Source of the DNA: Meconema thalassinum
Lineage: Eukaryota > Arthropoda > Insecta > Orthoptera > Tettigoniidae
DNA: 64,000 nt
Direction of reading: 5' to 3'
Assembly: GCA_946902985.2 (NCBI GenBank)
Contig: OX336391.1
Span: 195,860,289-195,924,288, forward strand
Made by a program: the position numbers and the translations under genes. This document shows, piece after piece, positions 10,790-21,420 of the stretch. How positions within the stretch are numbered: the stretch's first letter is position 1; every line of letters starts with the position of its first letter. The notes beneath the pieces are model-generated. The model saw nothing but the letters and a program-made list of their open reading frames with translations. It was not told the origin of the DNA and did no database searches.

Positions 10790-11230
10790 CTATAAGAGGA
10801 AAAATATATACATTTAAAAAAATCAACTCAATTATATGCAGGAAATCAATGGGAAATAATTTCAACTCTGAGATTTCCTGATGATATCGTTATATTAGTC
10901 AACACACCAGAGGATTTTAATGAGTTTTAAATGGTATGAATTCTGTCTTGAGGAAAGAGTATTAAAAAAAAATTAATAAATGTAAAACAAAAATATTGGA
11001 ATGCAGTGGAAATAGATCAGAAACCTATATGGACATCGAATTGCCAGGTGAAAAGCTAAAGGAAGTGGGAGAATTCTGTTACTTAGGAGGAAAAATAACC
11101 AGTGATGGTCGAAGCAAAGACGATATAAAAGGAAAGTTAGCACAGGCAAGAAAGCAATTCTGCAGAATATGAATCTATTGACATTAGATATCGATTTCGG
11201 TATTAGGGAGTCATTTTGTTTTGTGATATA
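10790..11230 (+). pseudogene. LINE reverse transcriptase fragment, 3'-truncated
   Basis: Broken frames encode the palm/thumb region of a LINE RT: a degenerate catalytic box (RFPDDIVILV in place of the F/YADD box), then ELPGEKLKEVGEFCYLGG, KITSDGRSKDDI and KGKLAQARK. The match continues into the same family as 2200-2665, and the missing C-terminus is of the type seen there. The copy stops at about 11230. The next piece of the family, at 11330-11775, lies in the opposite orientation, so the two are separate insertions or a rearrangement. Several stops and frameshifts make it inactive. Confidence 0.75.
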
Positions 11231-11329
11231 AATGAGTGCAACCTCCTCATCATAGGAGAGTTTTACTGCAAACAGCACAGGAGATTGTTTACAAATGACT
11301 GTGAGACTTATATAATACCTGTTCCTGTT

Positions 11330-11775
11330 ATTGTTTGGGTCTTCAGTCTTTTGACTGGTTGATACAGCCCTCCATGCTTCCTTGTCCTGAGCTAATCGTT
11401 TCATTTCTACATAGCTACCACACCCTATATCCGAGGCAATCTGTTTAACATATTCTAACCTTGGACTACCCCTATAGTAGGCTACTTATTCTCGATCCTT
11501 CCTTCCATAACTGAGTTTGCTATTCCTGGGTGTCTTAGTAGCTGTCCTACCAACCTATCCCTTCTCTTCATGAGCAGTCCCCAGCAGTCTCTCCTCTCCC
11601 AATCGTCTTGATACCGCTTCATTTGTAACCCTTTCTACCCATCTGATCTTCATCATTTTCCTTTAACACCACTTTTCAAACGCTTCAATTCTCCTTTATT
11701 CTGCTGCTCCAACAGTCCCAGTTTCACTTCCATAGAGTACCGCTATCCAGGCTGTTATACACCCCCCATTGTCTT
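11330..11775 (-). pseudogene. LINE C-terminus and 3' end, minus strand
   Basis: The minus strand reads the same C-terminal region as 2200-2665: GYVxxGSETGTVGAAE-like sequence at about 11740, a HILRHPGI/SLVMEGRI-like stretch and CGSYVEMKRLAQDKEAW near 11400. It ends with the shared CAAACAATAAC-like tail at 11330. The frame is broken several times (deletion near 11480, altered ends). The 3' end faces the 3'-truncated plus-strand copy at 10790-11230. It is a dead fragment of the same LINE family. Confidence 0.75.
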
Positions 11776-11944
11776 ACCTATAATGATGAATATGGTTTAA
11801 ATTGTAGTTTTAATGAGCCAAACATATAGGTTAGCGGCCCGTTAATTTATATTCTTCGTGCGAGGCATTCCTCACGTCAGGCATTTAAATACACCTCCGC
11901 TGTCTGAATGGGGTCTGCTCTAGCCAAATTTCATCAAACATTCA

Positions 11945-12335
11945 GGTCCAACTCATTGCACACTGGCTGGTACTCGAGGCAGTCTCTGCGGAGATTCGTG
12001 TTCGATTCCCGGCTCTGCCAAGAATATTTAATTCTGGTCTAAGGGCTGGAACGTGGTACACTCAGCTTCATTACACAGAACTGGGAAGAGGCGGGGTCAA
12101 TTCCAATCTCAGCCATCCTGGAAGTAGTTTTCCTTGGTTTCCCACTTGTACTCCAGGTGAATGCCGGGATAGTTCCTAAGTGAAGGTCATGGCTGCCTCC
12201 TTCCTGTACTTCATTTGAATTACAAGTACACATACTAATACAGTCACTCAATAACACAGGTTATCAGATATATTACACACATCCCTAAGTACACGGGGCT
12301 ACATGACCACGATGTCGCAAAGCCCCTAAGTGAAT
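11945..12335 (+). mobile_element. tRNA-derived SINE (family 2) with family-4-type 3' tail
   Basis: The B box is GTGTTCGATTCCCGGCTCTG. The central domain is TTCCTTGGTTTCCCACTTG to GAATGCCGGGATAG. The 3' part, ACACATACTAATACAGTCAC to ACACGGGGCTACATGACCAC, is the tail also carried by family 4 (22508-22912, 43850-44358). Confidence 0.8.
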
Positions 12336-13655
12336 CAGCAACATCACACATTCAAATTTTAGGGCGTTACGGTACCAGAATAATTTACCCAAGCGGGACA
12401 CGTTGGATGGCAGACATCATGGTGGGTAAAGATTCTTAATATAACTCAATTTGTTTAATTCCAATTATTTACCGAACGCTAAAACAATCCACCGACAAGC
12501 TTTCTTACGAACTCATATGGACGTTGAATCGCCAAGTTTAGCGCTAAAGTAGCTGAACTTCTGAAACAATACAAGAACATTTATTTCTGAGGGAAGGAGG
12601 GTAACTGAAACTCTCCATAGAAAATGAATAATTTTCTGCCGAAGAAAATCACTAGATCGGGTGAAAAGTTGCCGAATTGGCGACAATGCAACATAGAAAA
12701 ATTAAATATTTCTACTCGTGAATAATGAGTAAAACACTGCCGCTAATAAGAACATAGGAAATGATTTTATGCTAAACATTACAGGTTTACATAAACATTA
12801 CTGAAGTAAGAGCTACATCTATCTATTCAATATTATAATGACACAGTTGAGACCAGAAACCAGGGTTCTCTTGGAGATATAATGTATCTTCAATAAATTA
12901 AAAACTACACCGATTATTACAAAATATACAATATTCTGGTCTGTGAAAGTCACTTCACAGTATTTTTTGAATTCATAATACATTATTCCCAAATACTTAA
13001 GAGTAGGGGGGGGGGGGAGGGAGTCTCATTCTAACAGGCCCGTACCCTCCCAAACCAACCTCTTAGCGACGCCCCTGATTAGCAAACAGTTAGCCAGTGT
13101 CAGCAACTTCGGAACTTTCGGATAACTTCGGAAGCTTCCGATAGGCGTACAACCATTCCTTGTAATCTGTATCTGCTGCTATCAACACTTACAGTGATGT
13201 ACGTTTTGCAATACTAAGCAGGGTGAATGGTTTCAGGGAGATACTTGAGGAGGTGCCTCGTTGCGTGGAGACAGAACTGACTGCTGGCTCAGGTACCGAG
13301 CAGAGAGGAATGGTTTAGGGGGAAAATATTTAGGAGTTAGCTCACAGAAGCGTGGAGACTGCATTGCTGGCTCATGTGCTGGTAAACCTGTGAAATCCTG
13401 ACCTAGAATAACAGTATTAAGATAAGCCTGCTACTGCAGCGCCCATACTCTGGAGACCTTGAAATGAAATGCAGCGCGCGGATTAGATAAATTATATTAC
13501 CGCTAATAGGAGGGTTTGCTCCAGTAGTAAGCCAGTTATGAGGTGTATAATAGGTTTATCTCATTTCACAGGGGGACATGGAACTGCGGTTCAACGAACT
13601 AAACAGCCTTATGTATCGTACACCACATGACCCAGTTTACTGTACATTAGTAGTA
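12336..13655. other. Unassigned sequence, no gene recognised
   Basis: Apart from a run of G near 13007-13020 I see no repeat family, TSD pair or convincing open frame. This is one of the longest stretches without a TE assignment and may be old intergenic DNA. Confidence 0.45.
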
Positions 13656-13658
13656 CAT

Positions 13659-13743
13659 TATGCAACGAGCCTATAATGGCAATAATTAAGACACGAGTAT
13701 GTTTATACGAGTGTCTTAATTACCATTATAGGCGAGTTGCATA
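13659..13743. repeat. 85-nt hairpin: inverted repeat with 4-nt loop
   Basis: TATGCAACGAGCCTATAATGG and AATTAAGACACGAGTAT on the left are mirrored by ATACGAGTGTCTTAATT and CCATTATAGGCGAGTTGCATA on the right. The stem is about 40 bp with few mismatches. Confidence 0.9.
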
Positions 13744-14202
13744 CGACTGTTTATGTTCGACGATAATTATAACTTTATTATATGTTTTAACATAGACTAA
13801 ATATTCATAAATATCTGTTGAGATTCAGTCACTTGAATTTTGTGATCGGGTTTGATATCTCTGTTTTCCAAGTTCTCTGACCGACTGACGCATGCGCTCT
13901 GTGTATTTGGCAATGCCATACATATTCTTTGATGCCATATTTTTACTGCCTGCCGATGTGCACCAGCGTTCAGTCAAACTGTCACCGAAGTCGTTTGAAA
14001 GCAATGCGCTGTGTAGAAATTGGCGTTGGGGATATTAAGGTACAGTGCTATTTTTGTCTCATATTCACCAGTTTATTTACGTGAACATATGGACAGTGCA
14101 CTTTCCATGTTGGTAATTTATATAGGCATGTTGGATTTTGAGCGCATGCGCGAAGGTATCCTTACCTAATTGGTCAATAAATGTTCTCTGATTGGCTGGA
14201 GG

Positions 14203-14261
14203 AACTGTATCATAATGAGAACTTGTAATACATGTATAATGAGCCTCATTATGATACAGTT
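14203..14261. repeat. 17-bp perfect inverted repeat with 25-nt spacer
   Basis: AACTGTATCATAATGAG (14203-14219) is the exact reverse complement of CTCATTATGATACAGTT (14245-14261). A further inverted pair, TGTTCGACGAT (about 13747) and ATCGTCGAACA (about 14292), lies outside it, suggesting a larger folded-back unit covering about 13.66-14.31 kb. Confidence 0.75.
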
Positions 14262-14516
14262 TTCTCACACATAATGTTTACATTTCGACATCGTCGAACA
14301 AAGTTTATTTTAGACTCGAAGATACAGGTGTGTTGATATATTTTCGGTCTGAAAATCTATCTGTAAATAACGTCTTGAATTTCTCGACATCTCGCTCAAC
14401 ATAGCACAGAGATAAGTGAAGTTGACATCCGTCAGGAACAGCCGCAAATTAGCTAAGTGTACAAAACTACATCATCAACTCAGTTACATTTAAGTGTTGT
14501 TGTTAATTGGCTAATG
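14262..14516. other. Unassigned sequence left of the retroposon
   Basis: No gene recognised. Confidence 0.35.
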
Positions 14517-14529
14517 GTTAGCAACAATC

Positions 14530-15475
14530 CCTACCAGGGGCTCACATCTAGTGGGACGTGGGTTGGCAACCACGGGGCCCCAGCTGAATCCGGCATTGCT
14601 TCCACTTAATTGTGCCGGGCTCCTCTCCGTCTTCTTTCCAGTCAACCTCCCTTGGTCATCTCTTGTTCTCTTCCGACCCCGACGGTATTAGGGTATCCGA
14701 GGCCTAAGGAGTCTCTTACTTGCCCGCCTTAATTGGCCCTTGTCTCATCTTTTCTGATACCCTCCTTCTGCGGGGGGTTCGCCTTCTTTTTATTTTCATG
14801 TTATCTCCTGCTTTCTGCTAAAGGCCCTCAAGGAGGAAGGGTGTACGTAGCCCCACCACGTCTGGTGCATCCTGGATATTGCTACACCCTCAGGGGCTCA
14901 ATGCTGGTGAGTTTGGGAGTTGGCGACCCCGAATGTTTCCTGACCTGGGTCCGGTTTTCTCCCTTTTATCCATTACCTCTGGGGCGGACCCTGTCTTCTT
15001 TTACTTTCCTATCTGCCTTTCATGGCGCTCCTTCCTTCCAAGTCCCTCAATCTGCATTATTCGAGGGTTGAGGGCATTTCTTTTCCTCCTGTCCTTTATT
15101 TGCCTTATTCTCCTTTTGTTTTCAATTTCTTCTTCTGGTATATAAGTTAGTAGTTAGTTTTAATGTAATAATGTTATTGGTGTTACGTCCCTTTTAACTA
15201 CACTGGCTTTTAGAGACGCCGGGGTGCCGGAATTTTTCCCCGAAGGGGATCTTTAACGTGCCAGTAAATGTACTAACACTGCTCCCTCGCATTTGCGCAC
15301 CCTCAAATGCCAGCTGACTGCGCCAGGTTTCGAACCTGCAACCTTAGTAGTTAGTTTTAGTTGTAGTTCACATTTCATTATCATCATTATCTTCACGATC
15401 ACCCAACCCATTAAGGGGCCGATAACCTAGATGTTAGGCCCTTAAAACAACAATTATCATCATCATCATCATCAT
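14530..15475 (+). mobile_element. Full-length CATCAT-tailed retroposon with nested SINE
   Basis: A 13-bp TSD GTTAGCAACAATC flanks it (14517-14529 and 15476-15488). It has the same 5' start and 3' tail as 6328-7070, and is about 749 bp long after removing the SINE insertion (181 bp plus a 16-bp TSD). A 112-residue frame (14733-15071) is collinear with that of the other copy, with a changed C-terminus. It is non-autonomous, and presumably mobilised by a LINE with the same 3' tail, which I do not see in this window. Confidence 0.8.
15163..15343 (-). mobile_element. SINE (family 6) inserted in the retroposon, 16-bp TSD
   Basis: The TSD TTAGTAGTTAGTTTTA occurs at 15147-15162 and 15344-15359. On the minus strand the head has the B-box-like CAGGTTTCGAACCTG palindrome, followed by CATTTGAGGGTGC and CCCCTTCGGGGAAAA, and it ends near TAACGTTATTACATT. 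It is 5'-truncated relative to a full tRNA head. Confidence 0.85.
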
Positions 15476-15488
15476 GTTAGCAACAATC

Positions 15489-15689
15489 ACATTTAGGCTA
15501 CACAATAAGTAAGCAAATTCGGAGGTTAATCACCATATTCAGTACCTTAACAATACATCACGTGGACTATAACTAACAGAAATTGACCAGTTGCTTTATT
15601 ATACAGTAGCTAATACTGCAATTAAATAAGTGTACATTTTGTAAATACTTTCACCCATACTTGTAGACATAGATTTAATATCCGAAGTG
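15489..15689. other. Unassigned AT-rich sequence
   Basis: No gene or family recognised. Confidence 0.35.
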
Positions 15690-15765
15690 TAATAAGGATA
15701 TGCATCTGAAAATTTTCAAAAGTTGCAGATTCTGAGGGACACCTGAGTTGGGTCCGTTTTTTATA
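15690..15765 (+). mobile_element. Mariner-MITE relic, left of HINE copy B
   Basis: Aligns with 58670-58705 of the element at 58502-59053 (TCTGAGGGACACCTGAGTTG versus TCCGAGGGATATCTGAGCTG). The alignment continues at 18241 after the HINE. Confidence 0.65.
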
Positions 15766-18240
15766 TTAGCCAACTTTCGATTTTTGCAAAAAATGAAAGT
15801 AGACTTATGAGATCAACACAGGGCGAAAAAAGTGTGTCTGTCTGTGTGTGTGTATGTGTGTGTGTGAGTCTGTGTGTGTGTATGTGTGTGTGTGAGTCTG
15901 TGTGTGTGTGTGCGGGTGTGTCTGTGTGTGTGTGAGTGTGTGTACTCTGAATGTCTGTCCCCCCCTATCAATTCGAACACGGCGAATGCGAATTGAACGA
16001 AATTTGGTACAAAGGTAGCACTAGCAAAGGACACCTCAGTGTCATGTTTTATATCGCCGCCATCTTGACGGAAACGTAATGGTGGCCACACAAATGTTCA
16101 AAGCTTAAATCAAATTACGACTAACCTAATCATCCGATCTCTACCAAAATTTGCAACATCATACCTTTATGGGGGGAGCATTCTTTGACCAAACCAATAG
16201 GTCATCAGCGTAATAGTTTGCGGATGGCGGCCATCTTTGTGTGAAAATCGATTCCCGCTATTAATTCGAACACGGTGCAACGGAATGGAACGAAATTGGG
16301 TACAGAGGTAGTACTAACAAAAGGCACCTCAGTGTCATGTTTTATATCGCCGCCATCTTGACGGAAACGTAATGGCGGCCACACAAATGTTCAAAGCTTA
16401 AATCAAATTACGACTAACCTAATCATCCGATCTCTACCAAATTTTGCAACAACATACCTTTATAGGGGGAGCATCCTTTGACCAAACTAATGGGTCTTCA
16501 GCGTAATAGTTTGCGGATGGCGGCCATCTTTATGTGAAAACCGATTCCCCCTATTAATTCGAACACGGTGCAACCAAATGGAACGAAATTTGGTACAGAG
16601 GTAGTACTAACAAAAGGCACCTCAGTGTCATGTTTTATATCGCCGCCATCTTGACGGAAACGTAATGGCGGCCACACAAATGTTCAAAGCTTAAATCAAA
16701 TTACGTTTAACCTAATCATCCGATCTCTACCAAATTTTGCAACAACATACCCTTATGGAGGAAGCATCCTTTGACCAAATGAATAGGTCATTAGCCTAAT
16801 AGTTTGCGGATGGCGGCCATCTTTGTGTGAAAATCAATTCCCCCTATTAATTCAAACACGGTGAAAACGAATGGAACGAAATTTGGTACAGAGGTAGCAC
16901 TAGCAGAGCGCACCTCAGTGTCATGTTTTATATCGCCGCCATCTTGACTGAAACGTAATGGCGGCCACACGACTGTTCAAAGCTTAAATCAAATTACGAT
17001 TAACCTAATCATCCGATCTCTACCAAATTTTGCAACTACATACCTTTATGGAGGGAGCATCCTTTGACCTATCTAATAGGTCATTCGCCTAATAGTTTGC
17101 GGATGGCGGCCATCTTTATGTCAAAATGGATTCCCCCTATTAATTCGAACATGGTGGAACCGAATGGAACGAAATTTGGTACAGATGTAGCACTAGCAAA
17201 GGGCACCTCAGTGTCACGTTTTATATCGCCGCCATCTTGACTGAAACGTAATGGCGGCCACACGAATGTTCAATGCTTAAATCAAATTACGATTAACCTA
17301 ATCATCCGATCTCAACCAAATTTTGCAACTACATACCTTTATGGAGGGAGCATCCTTTGACCAGTCTAATAGGACATTCGCCTAATAGTTTGCGGATGGC
17401 GGCCATCTTTGTGTCAGAATCGATTCCCCCTATTAATTCAAACACGGTGAAACCGAATGGAACGAAATTTGGTACAGAGATAGCACTAGCAAAGGGCATC
17501 TCAGTGTCATGATTAATATTGCCGCCATATTGACAGAAACGTAATGGCGGCCACACAAATTTTTAAAGCTTAAATCAAATTATGACTAACATAACCATCC
17601 GATCTCTACCAAACCTTGCAACAACATACCTTTATGGAGGGAGCATCCTTTGACCAATCTAATAGGTCATTAGCCTAATAGTTTGCGGATGGTGGCCATC
17701 TTTATATCAAAATTGATTCCCCCTATTAATTCGAACACGGTGGAACCGAATGAACGAAATTTGGTACAGAGGTAGCACTAGCAAAGGGCACCTCATTGTC
17801 ATGTTTTATATCACCGCTATCTTGACGGAAACGTAATCGCAGCCACCCAAATGTTAAAAGCTAAAATGTAATTACGACCAACCTAATAATCTAGTTTCTA
17901 CCAAATTTTGCAACACCATATCTTTATGTGGGAAACATATTCTGACCAAACTGCAAGAACATCAGCCCATTAGTTTGCAGATGGTGGCCAAGTATGTGTG
18001 CAAATAGATTCCCCCTATCAATTCAAACACGGTGGAACCGAATTGAACGAAATTTGGTACAGAGGTATCACTAGCAAAGGGCACCTCATATTCATGTTTA
18101 ATATCCCTATAGCACGTTGTATTTCAACAAGCTACTACAACCAACATTCAATCATACTCCTTGAAAAGGACATAGAGTTATAACAATACCCATGCATTTA
18201 GGAGAAAGTAGGCTATATGTTCTTTACTGAACATCTTGTT
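15766..18240 (+). mobile_element. HINE family 1, copy B, about 7 tandem units
   Basis: The 5' end TTAGCCAACTTTCGATTTTT is followed by ATGAGATCAACACAGGG, a GT/GTCT microsatellite, about seven 293-bp units, then the 3' end GAAAGTAGGCTA, hairpin ATGTTC-TTTACT-GAACAT and CTTGTT. The flanks (15690-15765 and 18241-18470) are two halves of a mariner-type MITE that exists uninterrupted at 58640-58990, giving a paralogous empty site. Confidence 0.9.
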
Positions 18241-18470
18241 TTTTCATTGACATTGGACTGTATCCTTTAAATTGGGTGATTTCAATCCATTGACCACGAA
18301 TCTTTGATAAATTCAAGAGTGGGCAATCAGTAATAAAAGACTTCCCATCTCTTTGGACTAAATTCTCACGAATACTAGAATAAAGTAATCAAAATAACAC
18401 GTGTGGCATTCTGTATAACAAGGCTCCTCTTTTAGCGGAAACTAAAAAATTAGTTTACTGACAGATTCTT
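18241..18470 (+). mobile_element. Mariner-MITE relic, right of HINE copy B
   Basis: CATTGACATTGGAC, ACACGTGTGGCATTCTG and AAGGCTCCTCTTTTAGCGG match 58720-58910. The copy is cut by the CTTT microsatellite. Confidence 0.7.
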
Positions 18471-18480
18471 TAAAAAAAAT

Positions 18481-18482
18481 TA

Positions 18483-18518
<36 letters not shown>

Positions 18519-18585
18519 ATCTTTATTTCTTTCTTCCTTTCTTTCTTTCTTTCTCTGTTTCTTTCTTTCTATCTTTCTTTCTATA

Positions 18586-18617
<32 letters not shown>

Positions 18618-18946
18618 TTTCTTTCCTACTTTCTATCTTTCTTTCTTTCTTTCTTTGTTCCTTTCTTTCTTTCTCTCTTTCTTTCTTTCTTTCTTTCTTT
18701 CTATCTTTCTTTATTTCTTTCTTTCTTTCTGTCTTTCTTTCTATCCTACTTTCTATCTTTATTTTCTTCTTTCTTTCTTTCTTTCTTTCTTTGTCTCTTT
18801 CTTCCTTTCTTTCTTTGTTTCTTTCTATATTTGTTTCTTTCTTTCTTTCTTTCTTTCTTTTCTATCTTTATTTATTTCATTCTTTCTATCTATCTTTCTC
18901 TCTTTCTCTCTTTGTTTCTTTCTATCAATCTTTCTTTCTTTCTGTC

Positions 18947-18982
<36 letters not shown>

Positions 18983-19028
18983 TGTCTTTCTTTCTTCCTT
19001 TCTTTCTTACTTTCTATCTTTCTTTATT

Positions 19029-19067
<39 letters not shown>

Positions 19068-19245
19068 ATCTTTCTTTCTTTCTTCCTTCCTTTCTTTCTA
19101 TCTTTCTTTCTGTATTCCTTTCTTTCTTCCTTCCTTTCTTTCTTTCTTTCTTTCTTACTTTCTATCTTTCTTTATTTCTTTCATTATTTCTTTTTTCTTT
19201 CTATCTATCTTTTTTCTTTGTTTCTTTCTTTCTTTCTATCTATCT

Positions 19246-19276
<31 letters not shown>

Positions 19277-19278
19277 TC
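18481..19278. repeat. ~800-bp interrupted (CTTT)n microsatellite ending in (TTTA)n
   Basis: TTTC tetramers with occasional substitutions (TTTA, CCTT, GTTT) run almost without break, and the last 45 bp are TTTA. The long Phe/Leu/Ser-rich open frames across it (up to 209 residues in all three plus frames) are compositional artefacts. Confidence 0.97.
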
Positions 19279-19304
19279 GTTTAGGCCTACTTCGGACCAT
19301 GGGG

Positions 19305-19590
19305 CTCGTATCTACTCTTCAGTAAAGTAGTTGCTTTCTTCTTTTTCCAATAGTCCCTCATTTTCTGACTGAGTCAGTCTTCCTTCGTCTGTCCACTTAG
19401 CTCCTGTAGTCTTACTTTTAAGGGACGTTGGGAAAACGCCCTGTCGGATGACTTGACGGAACATCCGACGGTCACGAATTTGTCCCAGTGGGATATCTAA
19501 TTGTTCCATATCTGACTTAATTGACGCATTCCATTTGTTCTTAGAAGCCTTGCCTCTTCCTGTTACTGTGAATATCCTGTTGGTGAGACA
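19305..19590 (-). pseudogene. LINE C-terminal fragment (same type as 26545-26935)
   Basis: The minus strand encodes NRIFTV, then NKWNASIKSDMEQLDIPLGQ, IRDRRMFRQVIRQ, KSKTTGAKWTDEGRLTQSE. This matches the extreme C-terminus typical of insect endonuclease-reverse transcriptase LINEs: a DLEELGI-like helix, DR..FR, then a KWTEERR..HSERM-like end. A frame of 65 residues is open (19509-19312), and the upstream part continues in the same frame without an ATG. The rest of the polyprotein is missing, so this is a 5'-truncated relic. Family assignment is from motif memory only. Confidence 0.6.
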
Positions 19591-19753
19591 TCGAATATAG
19601 ATTTAGGTGTTAGGAAGTCATTTTTGAAGGCCTTTGTCTGGAGCGTGGCACTACTGTATATGGAAGTGAAACTTGGACTGTTGGAGAATTGAAGCGTTTG
19701 AAATGTAGTGTTACAGGAGAATGATGAAGATCAGATTGCTATGGTCGTAATAC

Positions 19754-20521
19754 TTAGAGTTGACGTCTGACAGCTAGTGCTGGAGGGAGGAGCATTGCAC
19801 GAGCCATTTCACGCGGTTGCCACATTCCTGCATTCCATACCCTACCCTTCTCACTTCCGGCTGGCTTGTTCATTCTGACCGCTGTGTTTTCTTGTAGACT
19901 ACCTGGCCAGACCATGACTGACTTGGTCTTATGTTCGGTTTTCTTTAACAGAGTTCGGGCTGAAAAGCTCAGACAGTAGAGCGCTGGCTTTCTGAGCTCA
20001 ACTTGGCAGATTCGATCCTGGCTCAGTCCGTCACCTCTCTCCATCATCAGCTTCCTACTGTTGATAGCTTTATATTCAAAACCATGGTTATGAACCACTT
20101 TCAGTAAGGAAAAGTAACTGCCTTTAAATAAGTCGTTCGGAAGTGTAAATAACAGTTCTTGAATTGTTGGATGTTCCCTCCTGGTGTAGTAAGAATATAT
20201 GCGCCGGAGAATAGCATCGTCTTTAAACGGATCCAGATTTGTAATTCTGGAGGTTCTAGGCCGCTTCTTTCCAGGCATGGACAGTTTAGATGAACCCTCT
20301 TCTGAGTTGTTATATTTCTCCATCGTAACTCTTGTCACAGTACTTTTACTAACTCTAAGAGCTTTCGCAGTGCGTTCTTGAGCTCTCTGGAATGGAATTA
20401 AAGGAACATTCCTTTCCGAAAAACTCTTAGCCTCCTCTTCAAAGAATTCCTTTGCGGCACATATAATTTCTCTTCCTTGGTGATGCATTGTCACACCATG
20501 ACCGGCGGTATTTTTTTTCAT
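19754..20521 (-). pseudogene. Tc1/mariner-like transposase, DNA-binding part only
   Basis: The open frame is 255 residues. The first ~150 look like the DNA-binding half of an IS630/Tc1-superfamily transposase: REIICAAKEFFEEEAKS, a helix-turn-helix ending RVSKSTVTRV, the basic GKKRPRTSR linker, and a second helical region DAILRRIYSYYTRREHPT to RKLMMERGD. Beyond that the frame runs antisense through a tRNA-like sequence (plus strand 19957-20025), so the DDE catalytic domain is not recognisable. KTKSVMVWPG may be a remnant of the SVMVWGG-type motif. A functional enzyme is not expected. It lies inside TIRs, supporting ownership by this transposon. Confidence 0.75.
19957..20040 (+). mobile_element. 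tRNA-like SINE head inside the Tc1 element
   Basis: AAAGCTCAGACAGTAGAGCG (A-box region) and GGCAGATTCGATCCTGGCTC (B box) resemble the head of a known arthropod-type SINE. The body is absent. It replaces part of the transposase coding region. Confidence 0.6.
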
Positions 20522-21002
20522 GAGGTGGACGAGTTCTGGGCCTCCCTCTCCCTCGAGGAGTATTCATAATGCTCGAAATATATATTGCAATACAATAATT
20601 GTAGGTCTACGTAATTAGTATTTAAAATACCGTTAGATACTTAATGACGGCCTCCAAACAGAAACAGAAATAGAATAACACTCACACTGAACTGCTTGTG
20701 ACAAGATCTAACTCAGAAGTGCGAGGTTTGGCAACTCCTACAAACTCCTCCTCAACATGAGCTGGCCAAAGGGCTTATCTCCATGGCAACCGCAGTCGCC
20801 GCACCCCGTTTCCATGACAACCATACCCCCACCTCTCTTTAACCCACCCCGGTAGGCAGTAAAAGGACCTCCCTCTAAGAACTGTCAGAATTCAACTCTA
20901 AGTATTACAACTGTACTGTAGATAGGGTTACAAACGAAGAGGTATTAAGACTAGTGGGAGAGGAGAGTTGTTTCTGGCGACTGCTAATGAAGAGAAGAGA
21001 TA

Positions 21003-21171
21003 AAAGAAGGAAGGAAGCTTGTAGTTTTACGTGACCGTTAATCTTGAGATCATGAGCCACGGGACCTCCTTTTTACGTGGAATCCGAACCACAGGACATG
21101 GCATTTCACTTCGAAAATCTCACATGCATTGACCGGGAATCGAACCCGGACCGCCTTGGTGAGAGGCATAC
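21003..21171 (-). mobile_element. SINE (family 3), 5'-truncated, 12-bp TSD
   Basis: The TSD AGAGAAGAGATA occurs at 20991-21002 and 21172-21183. On the minus strand it begins at GTATGCCTCTCACCAAGGCG, has the B box GGGTTCGATTCCCGG, then GAAGTGAAATGCCATGTCC and ends in AAGCTTCCTTCC. The first ~25 bp of the tRNA head, present at 47505-47530, are missing. Confidence 0.9.
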
Positions 21172-21420
21172 AGAGAAGAGATAGATTGGTAGGACACATA
21201 CTAAGGCACCCAGGAATAGCAAGCTTAGTTATGGAAGGAAGGGTCGAGGACAAGAACTGTAGGGGTAAACCAAGGTTAGAATATGTTATACAGATTGCTT
21301 CGGACGTAGGGTGTGGTAGCTATGTAAATAGGAAACGATTAGCTCAGGACAGGTAGGCATGGAAAGCTGCATCAAACCAGTAAAAATACTAAAGACTCTA
21401 ACAACAACGAGTCTTTCAGA

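Larger units (their letters stand above)
19742..20918 (-). mobile_element. Tc1/IS630-type DNA transposon relic inserted in LINE
   Basis: Flanked by TA (19740-19741 and 20919-20920). The TIRs share GTAATACTTAGAGTTGA, a TCTGACAG block and GGAGGGAGG. The right terminus ends in CTG next to TA. The left terminus lacks the outermost CAGTA-like bases. It encodes an incomplete transposase on the minus strand. Confidence 0.8.
19600..21420 (+). mobile_element. LINE 3' region split by a Tc1-like element and a SINE
   Basis: Segments 19600-19741, 20919-21002 and 21172-21418 together follow the order of the LINE at 2200-2665: ATTTAGGTGTTAGGAAGTC, TTTGTCTGGAGCGTGGC, GAAGATCAGA; then GGGTTACAAACGAAGAGG; then TAGGACACATACTAAGGC to the stop and the ACAACAACGAG tail. 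The breaks coincide exactly with a TA-flanked Tc1-type element and with a TSD-flanked SINE. Both later insertions and internal lesions make it a pseudogene. Confidence 0.85.

Noticed and set aside
10790..11775. Twin-priming (5' inversion) explanation for the opposed LINE pieces
   Set aside because: In twin priming the inverted segment lies 5' of the 3' segment; here it lies beyond the 3' end, so two insertions or a later rearrangement fit better.
18655..19330. Open frames of 164-209 residues rich in Phe, Leu and Ser in all three plus frames
   Set aside because: They are translations of an interrupted CTTT microsatellite; three overlapping frames being open at once is a composition effect.
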